The position numbers were made by a program, and so were the translations under genes. Shown piece after piece: positions 43,714-51,459 of a DNA stretch of 64,000 bases. Under the pieces are notes generated by a model. That model worked only from the letters and a program-made list of their open reading frames with translations, searched no databases and was not told where the DNA came from. This DNA comes from Gammaproteobacteria bacterium (GTDB lineage Bacteria; Pseudomonadota; Gammaproteobacteria; Steroidobacterales; GCA-2729495). The stretch covers positions 59,161-123,160 of the forward strand of contig JADYZO010000060.1 in NCBI GenBank assembly GCA_020853135.1. The letters are read 5' to 3'. Every line of letters begins with the position of its first letter. Within the stretch, counting starts at the first letter, position 1.

Positions 43714-46200
43714 GTGAAGCCTGCGCTGAAGATCCTCCTCGGCCTGGCCGGCGTCCTGCTGGTGCTGGCGGTCGGCCTCGCCATTGCGGTGGCCGTCCTG
43801 TTCGACCCGAAGGAGTTCCAGCCGCTGCTGGCGCAGTCGGTGGAGAAGGCGACGGGGCGCAGGCTCACCATCGAGGGTGAACTCGGCCTGGGCTTCCTCC
43901 CCTGCTGCAGCATCCGCCTGGGGCACGCCGCACTCGGCAACCCGCCGGGTTTCCCGGCCGGCGACTTCGCCAGCGTGGACAAGGCCGACCTCAGCATCCG
44001 CATCTGGCCGCTGCTCACCGCGCGGCGCGTGGAGATCGGCCTCGTGCGGCTCGATGGCCTCGCTGCCAACCTCATCGTGCGCAAGGATGGCCTCGCCAAC
44101 TGGAAGTTCTCCGGCGATGAGGCCGGGGCGACTGCGGCTGGCAACCCGGCCAGGGGCGCCTCCACGACCTCCTTCAGGATCGGCGGCCTGCACATCCGCG
44201 ACGGCCGCGTGGCCTACCGTGACGAGCAGGCAGGCTCGGCCTATCGCGCCGAGGGGCTGCAGCTGGAGACTGGCGCGCTCAGTCCCGGCCAGCCCTTCGA
44301 TGTGCAGTTCTCCACCCGCTTTGCCGACACATCCGGCGGCCTGGCCGGGGAGCTGGCCCTCCGGGCCGGCGCGTTGCTGGAGGCCGATGCCTCACGGCTC
44401 ACGCTGGTGAAGCCGGTGTTCGACTTCGACCTCTCCGGCACCCCGGTGCCGGCCAAATCGCTCAAGGGCAGGCTCGGCGCGTCCGGGATGACGCTCGATG
44501 CGCAGCCGGCGACGCGCCTGCGCTTCACCGCGATCGAAGGCGGGTTCACGGCGCCGGGGCTGAAGTCCCCGGCCGGTGATCTCAGCGCGAACTTCACCGC
44601 AGCCGAGGCGAGCCTCGGCATGGGCGCCGGCAGCGGGCTGGAGGTGCCGGCGCTCAAGGCCGCGCTGGAGGTGAAGGGCAGGGACATCCCCGGCGGCAGC
44701 CTGGCCGCCAGCGTCTCGCTCACCGGGCTCACGCTGGACACCGGGCAGATGGCCGGCAGCATCCGCTCCTTCGACGTCGATGCCAGCGGGCTCGGGGCGT
44801 GCCTGGCGCTCAGGGGGGGCGGGCGCCTGGGCGCGAAGGGCAGCAGCCTGGCCGGCACGCTGGCGCTCGAGCCGGTCTCCCCGCGCAGCCTGCTCGCGGC
44901 GCTCGGCGAACCCGCACCGCACACCGCCGACCCGCAGGCACTGACGCGGCTGGGCGGCAGTGCCGCCTGGGCGCTCGGCAGCGACAGCCTGGACCTGCAG
45001 AAGCTCGACTTGCGGCTCGATGACACCCGCCTCAGCGGCAGCCTCGGCATCCACGGCTTCGACAAGCCGGCCACCCGCTTCGACCTGCGCGCGGACCAGC
45101 TCGACCTCGACCGCTACCTCGCGCCATCGGCTGGCAAGGCAGCCGGTTCCGGCGGGGCCGGCTCCGCGGCGGGGACGAAGACTGTGGCGGACGACATCCC
45201 CGTCGCCACGCTGCGCAGCCTGCGCCTCGATGGCCGCATCGCGATCGGCAAGCTCGTGTTTGCCGGCACCCATCTCGACGAGGTCAGCGCCACGCTGCAG
45301 GCCGATGGCGGGCGCCTGCGCATCGACCCGCTGTCGGCCCGGCTCTACGGCGGCAGCTACCGCGGCAGCATCGGCATCGACGCCACCGGGCCGAAGGCCC
45401 GCGTCACCCTCGACCAGCAGATCAGCGGCCTGCAGGTGGGTGACGTGCTCAAGGACCGCTACCAGAGCGACAAGCTCGCCGGCGCCCTGAGCGGGCACAT
45501 CACCGCGAGCGGCACGGGCAACAGCAGCGATGCCATCCTCGCCACGCTGGGCGGCAACGTCGCGCTCTCGCTGGCCGATGGCGCCTACCGGGGCACGGAC
45601 CTCTGGCACGAGATCAGCAGCGCGCGGGCGCGCATCAAGGGCGAGCCCCAGCCGCCCGCACCCGCAAAGCCACAGACGCCGCTCAATGCGCTCGAACTCG
45701 CCGGCACGCTCGAGGACGGCGTGCTCAGGACCAGCCGGCTGCTCGCCGAGATCCCGTTCATCCGCCTGTCGGGCACTGGCGGCCTGAACCTCGTGGCCCG
45801 CAGCATGGACTATGCGCTGCAGGCGCAGGTGTTCGAGACCCCGGTGCTGGCCGATGGCCGCGCGCTCAAGGACCTCAAGGGCCTGAGCATCCCGCTCACC
45901 GTCAAGGGCCCGCTCGACCAGCCGAAGGTGGGCGTGGACCTGAAGAACATGGTGGCCGGGATCGCGACCGGGAAGCTCAGGGAGCAGTTGCTCAGGAAGC
46001 TCGGTGGCGATGAGCAGCCGCCTGCGGGCAGCACCGCCGGCCCGCCCGCGGACCAGGCCGCCGCGGCCGGCAGTGCGCAGCCGGATGCACAACCGCCGCA
46101 GCAGCCCCAGAAGGCGGAAAAGCCGCGCGACATCCTCAAGCGCGGGCTGCGCGACCTGCTCAAGCCACCACCCGAACCCGCCGCGCCGGCCCAGCCGTGA
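43714..46200 (+). CDS. AsmA family protein
   Basis: 828 residues from a GTG. One N-terminal helix (MKPALKILLGLAGVLLVLAV) anchors a long periplasmic beta-helical-type body. AsmA signs: FDPKEFQPLLAQSVEKATGR, LTIEGELGLGFLP, and the middle part NWKF near residue 131, with a C-terminal domain (GLSIPLTVKGPLDQPKVGVD). The tail is Pro/Gln/Ala-rich. AsmA-like proteins are implicated in phospholipid transport to the outer membrane. Overlaps mutY (GTGA). Confidence 0.93.
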   Translation: MKPALKILLGLAGVLLVLAVGLAIAVAVLFDPKEFQPLLAQSVEKATGRRLTIEGELGLGFLPCCSIRLGHAALGNPPGFPAGDFASVDKADLSIRIWPLLTARRVEIGLVRLDGLAANLIVRKDGLANWKFSGDEAGATAAGNPARGASTTSFRIGGLHIRDGRVAYRDEQAGSAYRAEGLQLETGALSPGQPFDVQFSTRFADTSGGLAGELALRAGALLEADASRLTLVKPVFDFDLSGTPVPAKSLKGRLGASGMTLDAQPATRLRFTAIEGGFTAPGLKSPAGDLSANFTAAEASLGMGAGSGLEVPALKAALEVKGRDIPGGSLAASVSLTGLTLDTGQMAGSIRSFDVDASGLGACLALRGGGRLGAKGSSLAGTLALEPVSPRSLLAALGEPAPHTADPQALTRLGGSAAWALGSDSLDLQKLDLRLDDTRLSGSLGIHGFDKPATRFDLRADQLDLDRYLAPSAGKAAGSGGAGSAAGTKTVADDIPVATLRSLRLDGRIAIGKLVFAGTHLDEVSATLQADGGRLRIDPLSARLYGGSYRGSIGIDATGPKARVTLDQQISGLQVGDVLKDRYQSDKLAGALSGHITASGTGNSSDAILATLGGNVALSLADGAYRGTDLWHEISSARARIKGEPQPPAPAKPQTPLNALELAGTLEDGVLRTSRLLAEIPFIRLSGTGGLNLVARSMDYALQAQVFETPVLADGRALKDLKGLSIPLTVKGPLDQPKVGVDLKNMVAGIATGKLREQLLRKLGGDEQPPAGSTAGPPADQAAAAGSAQPDAQPPQQPQKAEKPRDILKRGLRDLLKPPPEPAAPAQP

Positions 46201-47243
46201 GCATCGCCCCGGCGCTGCTCGCCTGGTGGGACGCCCACGGCCGCAAGGACCTGCCCTGGCAGGAGGACCCCACGCCCTACCGCGTGTGGGTCTCCGAGGT
46301 GATGCTCCAGCAGACGCAGGTGGCGACCGTCGAGCGCTACTACGGGCGCTTCATGGCGGCCTTCCCCACGGTGCGCGCGCTGGCGGCAGCGCCCGCGGAT
46401 GCGGTGCTGCACGCCTGGTCCGGGCTCGGCTACTACAGCCGCGCGCGCAACCTGCATCGCGCCGCACAGCGGGTCTGCGAGGCACACGGCGGCGAGATTC
46501 CCGCCGACATCGATGCGCTGCTCGCGTTGCCCGGCATCGGCCGCTCGACTGCGGGGGCCATCCTCGCGCTCGCCGCCGGCCAGCGCCAGCCGATCCTCGA
46601 CGGCAACGTGAAGCGGGTGCTGGTGCGCCTGCACCGCATCGAGGAGCCGCCGGTGACACCCGCGGTGCTGGCGCGCCTCTGGGCGCTGGCGGACAGCCAC
46701 ACCCCGGCCGGGCGGCCCGGCGCCTACACGCAGGCGATCATGGACCTCGGCGCCACGGTCTGCACCCGGCGCCGGCCCGCCTGCGGATACTGCCCACTCG
46801 GCGCGCTGTGCGTGGCCCACCGCGATGGCATCGCCGAACGGCTTCCCGCGCCCAGGCCGCGACGCCTGCGGCCACGGCGCGCCAGCGTGGTGATGCTCGT
46901 GCGCCTCGGTGCCGGTCGCGTGCTGCTCGAGAAGCGCCCGAACGAGGGGCTGTGGGGCGGCCTCTGGGGCCTGCCCGAGGTGGCGGGTGTCGATGAGGTG
47001 GCCGGCTGGTGCGAGCGCGAGATCGGCCGCGCGCCCGCGCGGCTCAGCGTGCACCCGGTGCTCCGCCACGGCTTCACCCACTTCGACCTCGACATGACCC
47101 CGGTGGAGGTGGAGGTCCCCGAGCCTTCGCGCGCCTTGGATGGCGGGCGCTGGCTCTGGTATAAGCTGCGCGAGCCCGCCCGCGTGGGCCTTGCCGCGCC
47201 GGTGGCGCGGCTCCTCGATTCCCTCACCCAGGAGCGGCGGTAG
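46197..47243 (+). CDS. mutY: A/G-specific adenine glycosylase MutY
   Basis: 348 residues from GTG. Catalytic Glu in VSEVMLQQTQV, helix-hairpin-helix LLALPGIGRSTAGAI, Asp in ILDGNVKRV, and the 4Fe-4S ligands CTRRRPACGYCPLGALC (C-x6-C-x2-C-x5-C). The C-terminal Nudix-like domain reads 8-oxoG (VLLEKRPNEGLWGGLWGLPE). It removes adenine opposite 8-oxoguanine, working with MutM. Coupled to asmA, 12 bases before yggX. Confidence 0.96.
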   Translation: MSIAPALLAWWDAHGRKDLPWQEDPTPYRVWVSEVMLQQTQVATVERYYGRFMAAFPTVRALAAAPADAVLHAWSGLGYYSRARNLHRAAQRVCEAHGGEIPADIDALLALPGIGRSTAGAILALAAGQRQPILDGNVKRVLVRLHRIEEPPVTPAVLARLWALADSHTPAGRPGAYTQAIMDLGATVCTRRRPACGYCPLGALCVAHRDGIAERLPAPRPRRLRPRRASVVMLVRLGAGRVLLEKRPNEGLWGGLWGLPEVAGVDEVAGWCEREIGRAPARLSVHPVLRHGFTHFDLDMTPVEVEVPEPSRALDGGRWLWYKLREPARVGLAAPVARLLDSLTQERR

Positions 47244-47255
47244 CCGCGGTGCGCC

Positions 47256-47519
47256 ATGTCCAGGAAAGTCCAGTGCGTCCTCCTCGGCACCGAAGCCGAC
47301 GGCCTCGACCGCCCGCCCTACCCGGGCGAACTCGGCAAGCGCATCTTCGACCACGTCTCGAAGCAGGCCTGGCAGCAGTGGATGCGCCACCAGACCATGC
47401 TGATCAACGAGTATCGCCTCACCCCGTTCGAGCCGAAGGCGCGCAGCTTCCTCGAGCAGGAAATGGAGAAATTCCTCTTCGGGGGCGGGTCGGAAAAGCC
47501 GCCGGATTTCCGGGAGTAG
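47256..47519 (+). CDS. yggX: YggX family Fe(2+)-trafficking / oxidative-damage protein
   Basis: 87 residues, standard length. [20 protein letters not shown] holds the conserved Cys7, then [20 protein letters not shown] and [15 protein letters not shown]. YggX protects iron-sulfur enzymes from oxidants and is typically found with mutY, itself an FeS enzyme. Confidence 0.95.
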   Translation: MSRKVQCVLLGTEADGLDRPPYPGELGKRIFDHVSKQAWQQWMRHQTMLINEYRLTPFEPKARSFLEQEMEKFLFGGGSEKPPDFRE

Positions 47520-47529
47520 CCCCCTTGCC

Positions 47530-47560
47530 TTGACGCGGGTTGGCCCGCACGGCTTAAAAT
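47530..47560 (+). promoter_or_regulatory. Candidate promoter of tRNA-Phe
   Basis: TTGACG (47530-47535) and TAAAAT (47555-47560), spacer 19, followed by a GC-rich discriminator (GCCGCTCCCC) typical of stringently controlled stable-RNA promoters. Confidence 0.65.
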
Positions 47561-47631
47561 GCCGCTCCCCGGCCGGCTTCGCCGCCGGGTGCCCTTCGTG
47601 GCCGCGGCCCCTGCGCGATGCTTCCCCGGAT

Positions 47632-47707
<76 letters not shown>

Positions 47708-47836
47708 CTTCAAACAATAGCTTGCCGACGCTGCGGGACATTGTTCCCCGTGTTGCGGGAGTTTTGCGGGACCCGGCTAGCTCACGTTCAGACGCCGCAG
47801 CACGACCAGCTCGGGCCGTCTGTCCGGGTCACGCCC

Positions 47837-48052
47837 TCACACCTTGTTTGCCGAGTCGATCAGCTTCGACAATTCGGCGCCCGAGTAGGGTGTCGTGATC
47901 CGTCCGGAACGGTGCCCCAGCAGGTCCTGGCGATCTTCGAAGCTCACGCCAGCGGCCCGCAACCGGCGTCCGAACGTGTGTTTGAGGTCGTGTACGCGAA
48001 CCTGCAGGAGCCCCGCCCGCGCCCGGGCCTTCAGCCATGCCCAGTTCAGCAT
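47837..48052 (-). pseudogene. Phage-type tyrosine integrase, C-terminal remnant
   Basis: About 71 residues. RVHDLKHTFGRRLRAAGV carries the integrase box II (His plus Arg/Lys) and LLGHRSGRITTPYSGAEL has the second His and the Tyr nucleophile. The N-terminal DNA-binding part and first Arg are absent, and an in-frame TGA lies 12 codons upstream of the ATG at 48052. Not functional alone. Points toward the tRNA gene. Confidence 0.85.
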
Positions 48053-48133
48053 CCTCCGTATGGGATATTGGCACCCGAAATTGGGAGCCAGTCATTGAAG
48101 GCGTTCTCTGGGGTACTTACTAAGGTTGTTGGA

Positions 48134-48394
48134 CTAGGCACGCTGACGGCAATAGCTTCGCCAAAGCGCCGCGACTCCTGACAGTAGCACCCACCCCGCG
48201 TCAGGAAGTGGGACTGGGCTGGTAATAAGCGTAACTCCTATGACGTCGGTGTTGCTGTGGACGAGGTGATTGAAGTCGAAAGCGACGGACGCGTCCGTCA
48301 ACGAGACGCGATCTTGAGTAAACGTTGGTAGATAAGAACCGGAAAGCTTCAATCCCACGAGCGGCTGGGACAAATCAAATCCGGGTTCGAATGG
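48134..48394 (-). pseudogene. Fragment ending in a PEP-CTERM/VPLPA sorting tail
   Basis: An open stretch of about 86 codons without an ATG start, closed by TAG at 48134. The last 30 residues, SPVPLPDAGWVLLSGVAALW then a basic RSYCRQRA, are a VPLP-type exosortase sorting tail: motif, hydrophobic helix, basic end. The front part looks like the end of a secreted beta-rich domain. The signal peptide and most of the protein are missing, so it is a relic. Confidence 0.6.
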
Positions 48395-48585
48395 CTACCA
48401 TGCAGACGGAAGTAGTTGACCTAACCCGCGAGGAATTCCGCGCGGCTCTCCAACGGTCCTATGACCTGGGCAAGTCCCGGATGCGCGCTGAGATGCGGCA
48501 GAAGCTGATCCCGTGGCGGCTCGCAGGCGTGGCGATGGTGTGCGCCGCGCCGTTCGCCGTGCTGGTCGCCTGGGTGCTGTCATGA
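48391..48585 (+). CDS. Hypothetical small membrane protein
   Basis: 64 residues: MATMQTEVVDLTREEFRAAL, then YDLGKSRMRAEMRQKLIPWR and a C-terminal hydrophobic helix ending AWVLS. A basic amphipathic stretch before one helix. The next gene begins within its stop (ATGA). Typical of small genes on phages and conjugative elements; no function known. Confidence 0.5.
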   Translation: MATMQTEVVDLTREEFRAALQRSYDLGKSRMRAEMRQKLIPWRLAGVAMVCAAPFAVLVAWVLS

Positions 48586-48752
48586 GCCCGTGGCCAACGC
48601 TGAGGCGTGGTCATCCGGCTACTGCGGCCTGGGCGGGCGCTGAGGTGCGGCACGGCGTGGTGCGCCTGGTGGTCGGCGTCGGCGTCGCGTTAGTGGCTGT
48701 CGTGGCGCCGATCACCGCGGCGGCGGTGCTGATCACAGGGGTGATCAAGTGA
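48582..48752 (+). CDS. Hypothetical small membrane protein
   Basis: 56 residues: MSPWPTLRRGHPATAAWAGA, then a strongly hydrophobic stretch of about 30 residues (VVRLVVGVGVALVAVVAPIT) reaching the end. Overlaps the preceding gene by ATGA, so the two are translated together. No family recognised. Confidence 0.45.
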   Translation: MSPWPTLRRGHPATAAWAGAEVRHGVVRLVVGVGVALVAVVAPITAAAVLITGVIK

Positions 48753-48768
48753 CGGACGCGGCAGGAGG

Positions 48769-49071
48769 CTACGGGTTGCGGCGCGCCTCGGGCTTTTGCC
48801 GCCGCAACCAGGAGCGCAGGGCGCTGTTGACGCGCGTCTGCCAGCCACGCCCGGTGGCGCGCAGTCCAGTGAGCACGTCAGCATCCAGGCGGACCGTGGT
48901 GGATACTTTCGTAGGCGCCTGCGAGCGAGGGCGGCCCATGCGCTTCATGCGCCGGAATTCCGCCGCGCTCACTTCGTGGGTGTCCCTGTCGGCAGCGATG
49001 CCGGCAGTGATGGCGGCATCTTCCTTTGGCGTCGGCAGCCGGAACTTACGGGGCTTCGATTTTGCGGGCAT
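48769..49071 (-). CDS. brnA: BrnA family antitoxin
   Basis: 100 residues from MPAKSKPRKFRLPTPKEDAA, the conserved BrnA start. About residues 65-95 form the ribbon-helix-helix DNA-binding end (STTVRLDADVLTGLRATG). BrnA neutralises BrnT and represses the shared promoter. Its ATG lies inside the brnT 3' end (26-base overlap), the normal toxin-first order of this type II system. Confidence 0.88.
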   Translation of the reverse strand: MPAKSKPRKFRLPTPKEDAAITAGIAADRDTHEVSAAEFRRMKRMGRPRSQAPTKVSTTVRLDADVLTGLRATGRGWQTRVNSALRSWLRRQKPEARRNP

Positions 49072-49330
49072 AGCGTCGCACCTCTCTACGGTTGGCCTTG
49101 CGCAGGCTGATGATTCGGCGCTGGCGGTGCTCTGGGCGGTCGGTGAAAACCACACAGTAGACCCGGTCTTTGATCGGTGCGAATCCGATTATGCGCGGCT
49201 CGCCGTAGTCGCGGCGCGTGTCCTCGATGGCCAGCAGCAGGTCCCATTCGAGCCGCGCAGCCAACACCAGCGAAACACCGTGCTTGGCGCGGTTACGTAG
49301 GTCTTTGGCAGGATCAAAGACGATTTCCAC
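49046..49330 (-). CDS. brnT: BrnT family ribonuclease toxin
   Basis: 94 residues. VEIVFDPAKDLRNRAKHGVS is the BrnT hallmark; GFAPIKDRVYCVVFTDR and RIISLRKANRREVRRYA carry the RelE-like basic active site. It degrades RNA and blocks translation when BrnA is lost. The GTG start lies at the predicted transcription start, so the mRNA may be leaderless. A longer frame to 49480 includes the promoter and is rejected. Confidence 0.9.
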   Translation of the reverse strand: MEIVFDPAKDLRNRAKHGVSLVLAARLEWDLLLAIEDTRRDYGEPRIIGFAPIKDRVYCVVFTDRPEHRQRRIISLRKANRREVRRYARKIEAP

Positions 49331-49335
49331 GTGAC

Positions 49336-49366
49336 TTACTGTAGTAACACTAAGTCGGAAGGTCAA
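49336..49366 (-). promoter_or_regulatory. brnTA promoter with overlapping palindrome
   Basis: On the minus strand TTGACC (49366-49361), 17 bases, TACAGT (49343-49338). The palindrome TTACT-GT-AGTAA (49336-49347) covers the -10 and is a likely BrnA operator. Start of transcription would fall at about 49330-49332, on or next to the GTG. Confidence 0.7.
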
Positions 49367-49377
49367 GAGTTCGTAGG

Positions 49378-49767
49378 ATGAAGCTAGAAGCCCTGGATCA
49401 TCCAAAGACGTTCGACCTGGCCGCGCGGATGGGCATCGAGCTTCCGACGGCGATCGGACACCTGGCATTACTGTGGGCATTTGTGGGGAAGAAGGCCCCG
49501 CAAGGAGACGTCGGGAAATGGCCGGATGGTGCCATCGCCCGAGCCTGTCATTGGATGGCCCGCCCCTTCATGCAGGCGCTGCGCGACGCCAGCTTTTTGG
49601 ATGCCGGCCCCGCGCACCGGTTAACCGTCCATGGCTGGCATGAGCATTGCCCGCGCTGGGTCCTGGCCAAACTTGGCCGTTCAAACCTCCGGATTATCGA
49701 CCCCGGAGGTGGAGGAAGCGACTGCAGTGGCGACTCAGTAAGGGAAGGTAAGTTAAGGAACCTCTGA
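49378..49767 (+). pseudogene. Phage/element replication-type protein, cut by IS5
   Basis: The first ~110 residues (MKLEALDHPKTFDLAARMGI, AIGHLALLWAFVGKKAPQGD, RACHWMARPF, GWHEHCPRWVLAKLG) match a helix-turn-helix protein seen in many prophages and integrative elements. The IS5 left end follows at 49757, so the tail from about residue 115 is foreign or truncated. Divergent from brnT. Confidence 0.6.
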
Positions 49768-50343
49768 TTTACTTCCCACGCTGAGGCATGATTGCTCAAC
49801 CGTGGGGAGGTCGTGCTGAAACAGCAAACGCTGTCGAGTTTCGAGAAATTCGGCAAGACGACGCGCCGAGCGCAGTTTCTGCTGGACATGGACCGGATCA
49901 TTCCCTGGCCGAAGCTGGCGGCAGCGGTGCACACGGTTTACCCCAAGGTCAGCCAGGCCGGCGGACGCCCGCCGATCCCGGTGGAGCGGATGCTGCGGAT
50001 CTACTTCCTGCAGCTGTGGTTCAACCTCTCCGACCCGGCGGTAGAAGAAGCGCTGTACGACTCGGTGGCGATGCGCGGCTTTGCCGGCATCGACCTCGGG
50101 GTGGAGAGCGTTCCGGACGAGACCACGGTGTGCAAGTTCCGCCATCTTCTGGAGCGCCACAAGCTCGGCAAGACGCTGCTGACGGCGGTCAACGACCACC
50201 TGCACCGCAGCGGCATCAAGATCGCCAGAGGCACCATCGTCGATGCCACGATCATCGGGGCGCCGAGCTCGACCAAAAACAAGACCGGAGAGCGGGATCC
50301 GGAGATGCATCAGACGGCGAAGGGCCAACAGTGGTACTTCGGC
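49757..50343 (+). mobile_element. Truncated IS5-family insertion sequence
   Basis: Left end near GGAACCTCTGATTTACTTCC (49757), preceded by TTAA, which fits the YTAR target of IS5. The transposase runs from GTG 49813 but the element stops at 50343, before the DDE catalytic end and right inverted repeat. Confidence 0.75.
49813..50343 (+). pseudogene. IS5-family transposase, 3'-truncated
   Basis: About 177 residues: VLKQQTLSSFEKFGKTTRRA, GGRPPIPVERMLRIYFLQLW, FAGIDLGVESVPDETTVCKF, RGTIVDATIIGAPSSTKN, MHQTAKGQQWYFG. The first Asp of the DDE triad is present (DATI); the later parts are missing because the frame runs into unrelated sequence at 50343. GGGGAGG precedes the GTG. Not active. Confidence 0.85.
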
Positions 50344-50854
50344 AGCCAGGCTTCCGCAATTCACGCTGACTGCCAACACAGGCAGTGTGGCCACGGCCAT
50401 GGCGGATCTCTTCAGGGCGGGCAGCGGCTTCTGGAGCATTGCCGCCGCAGCCACCCAGCCGATCTTTGCCGGCGGTGCGCTCGCGCATCGTCAGGCGGCG
50501 GCTGAAGCTGCCTATCTTCAGGCCATGGCCCAATACCGGAGCACGGTGCTTGCCGCGTACCAGGGTGTCGCCGACGCCTTGCATGCGCTGGCGCAGGACG
50601 AGGACGGGCTGCGTGCAGCTCTTGCGGCCGAGCGGGCTGCTGCGAGGAGCCTGGTGCTGGCCCGCAGGCAGCTGGCGCTCGGTGATATCAGCCATCTCTC
50701 GCTGCTTGGTGCCGAGCAGGCGTGGTGGCAGGCGACGGTAGTCAGCGTACAGGCCCAGGCTGCCCGTCATGCCGATACGGCAGCGTTGTTGCAGGCTCTC
50801 GGGGGCGGATGGCCGGCAGCGAAAGCGTCAGGTCCGGCGGACGAATCACGCTGA
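50342..50854 (+). pseudogene. Outer-membrane efflux factor, C-terminal fragment
   Basis: About 170 residues joined directly to the IS5 end. AARLPQFTLTANTG, then AGSGFWSIAAAATQPIFAGG, LAAYQGVADALHALAQDEDG and VLARRQLALGDISHLSLLGAEQAWW are the second half of a TolC/NodT-type factor. The first ~300 residues are gone. It is a different protein from the intact factor at 51460, so the locus once held two. Confidence 0.8.
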
Positions 50855-50987
50855 GCCCTCCTCGCACCGCAGGCCACCGGACGGGGGCGCTCGGGACTTC
50901 GCAACGACTGCCATAGGCTCCCCGGGGCTTGCTCCAGCTGGGATACCGCGCTATCTTCTTCGGCAGTCACTGCCCAGGCAGCCATTT

Positions 50988-51455
50988 GTGCCCTCCTTCT
51001 ATCAACCCGATGCGCTGACCCCCGCCAATGCCCTGGGGTACCTGCTGCGCCGCGCGCACAAGCTGAGCATGGCGGGCGCCGAGGCGGCCTTCGCGGGCAG
51101 CGAAATCACCTTCACCCAGTGGATCGTGCTGGCGCTGGTCCACAGCGGCACGGCGGCGAGCTGTGCCGAACTGTCACGCAACATCGGGCACAGCAGCGGG
51201 GCGATGACCCGGCTGGTGGACCAGCTCGAGCAGCGCGGTCTCCTGGCCCGCCAGCGTGATGGCGGCGACCGGCGCGTGACCCGCCTGGTGATCACCGCGG
51301 CGGGTCGCCGGACGGTCACGGACCTGGCCGCGCGCGTCACCGGCCTCTGGAACGAGGTTCTCGAGGGTTTCGATCACGGCGATGTCCACCGGCTGATCAC
51401 GACGCTCAACCGGCTGGTCACCCGGCTCGAAGCGGTCACCGGCGACGCAGGATGA
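50988..51455 (+). CDS. MarR family transcriptional regulator
   Basis: 155 residues from GTG. Winged helix-turn-helix: ITFTQWIVLALVHSGTAASC, LSRNIGHSSGAMTRLVDQLE, RGLLARQRDGGDRRVTRLVI with the DxR beta-wing. MarR proteins release DNA on binding small aromatic compounds; this one is 4 bases before an efflux operon and probably represses it, like EmrR/MprA. A start up to 30 codons earlier cannot be excluded. Confidence 0.9.
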   Translation: MPSFYQPDALTPANALGYLLRRAHKLSMAGAEAAFAGSEITFTQWIVLALVHSGTAASCAELSRNIGHSSGAMTRLVDQLEQRGLLARQRDGGDRRVTRLVITAAGRRTVTDLAARVTGLWNEVLEGFDHGDVHRLITTLNRLVTRLEAVTGDAG

Positions 51456-51459
51456 ACCC

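Larger units (their letters stand above)
47708..50343. mobile_element. Decayed integrative island at tRNA-Phe
   Basis: From the 3' end of tRNA-Phe to the inner edge of an IS5 remnant lie only accessory genes: an integrase C-terminus, a PEP-CTERM tail fragment, two tiny membrane proteins, brnTA, and a truncated replication-type gene. Base composition is visibly less GC-rich at third positions than in the flanks. No second copy of the tRNA end was found, so the right attachment site is probably lost. Confidence 0.7.

Noticed and set aside
48001..49480. Possible longer starts for brnT (to 49480) and brnA (to 49155)
   Set aside because: The extensions include the promoter or the toxin gene; family-conserved starts lie at 49330 and 49071.
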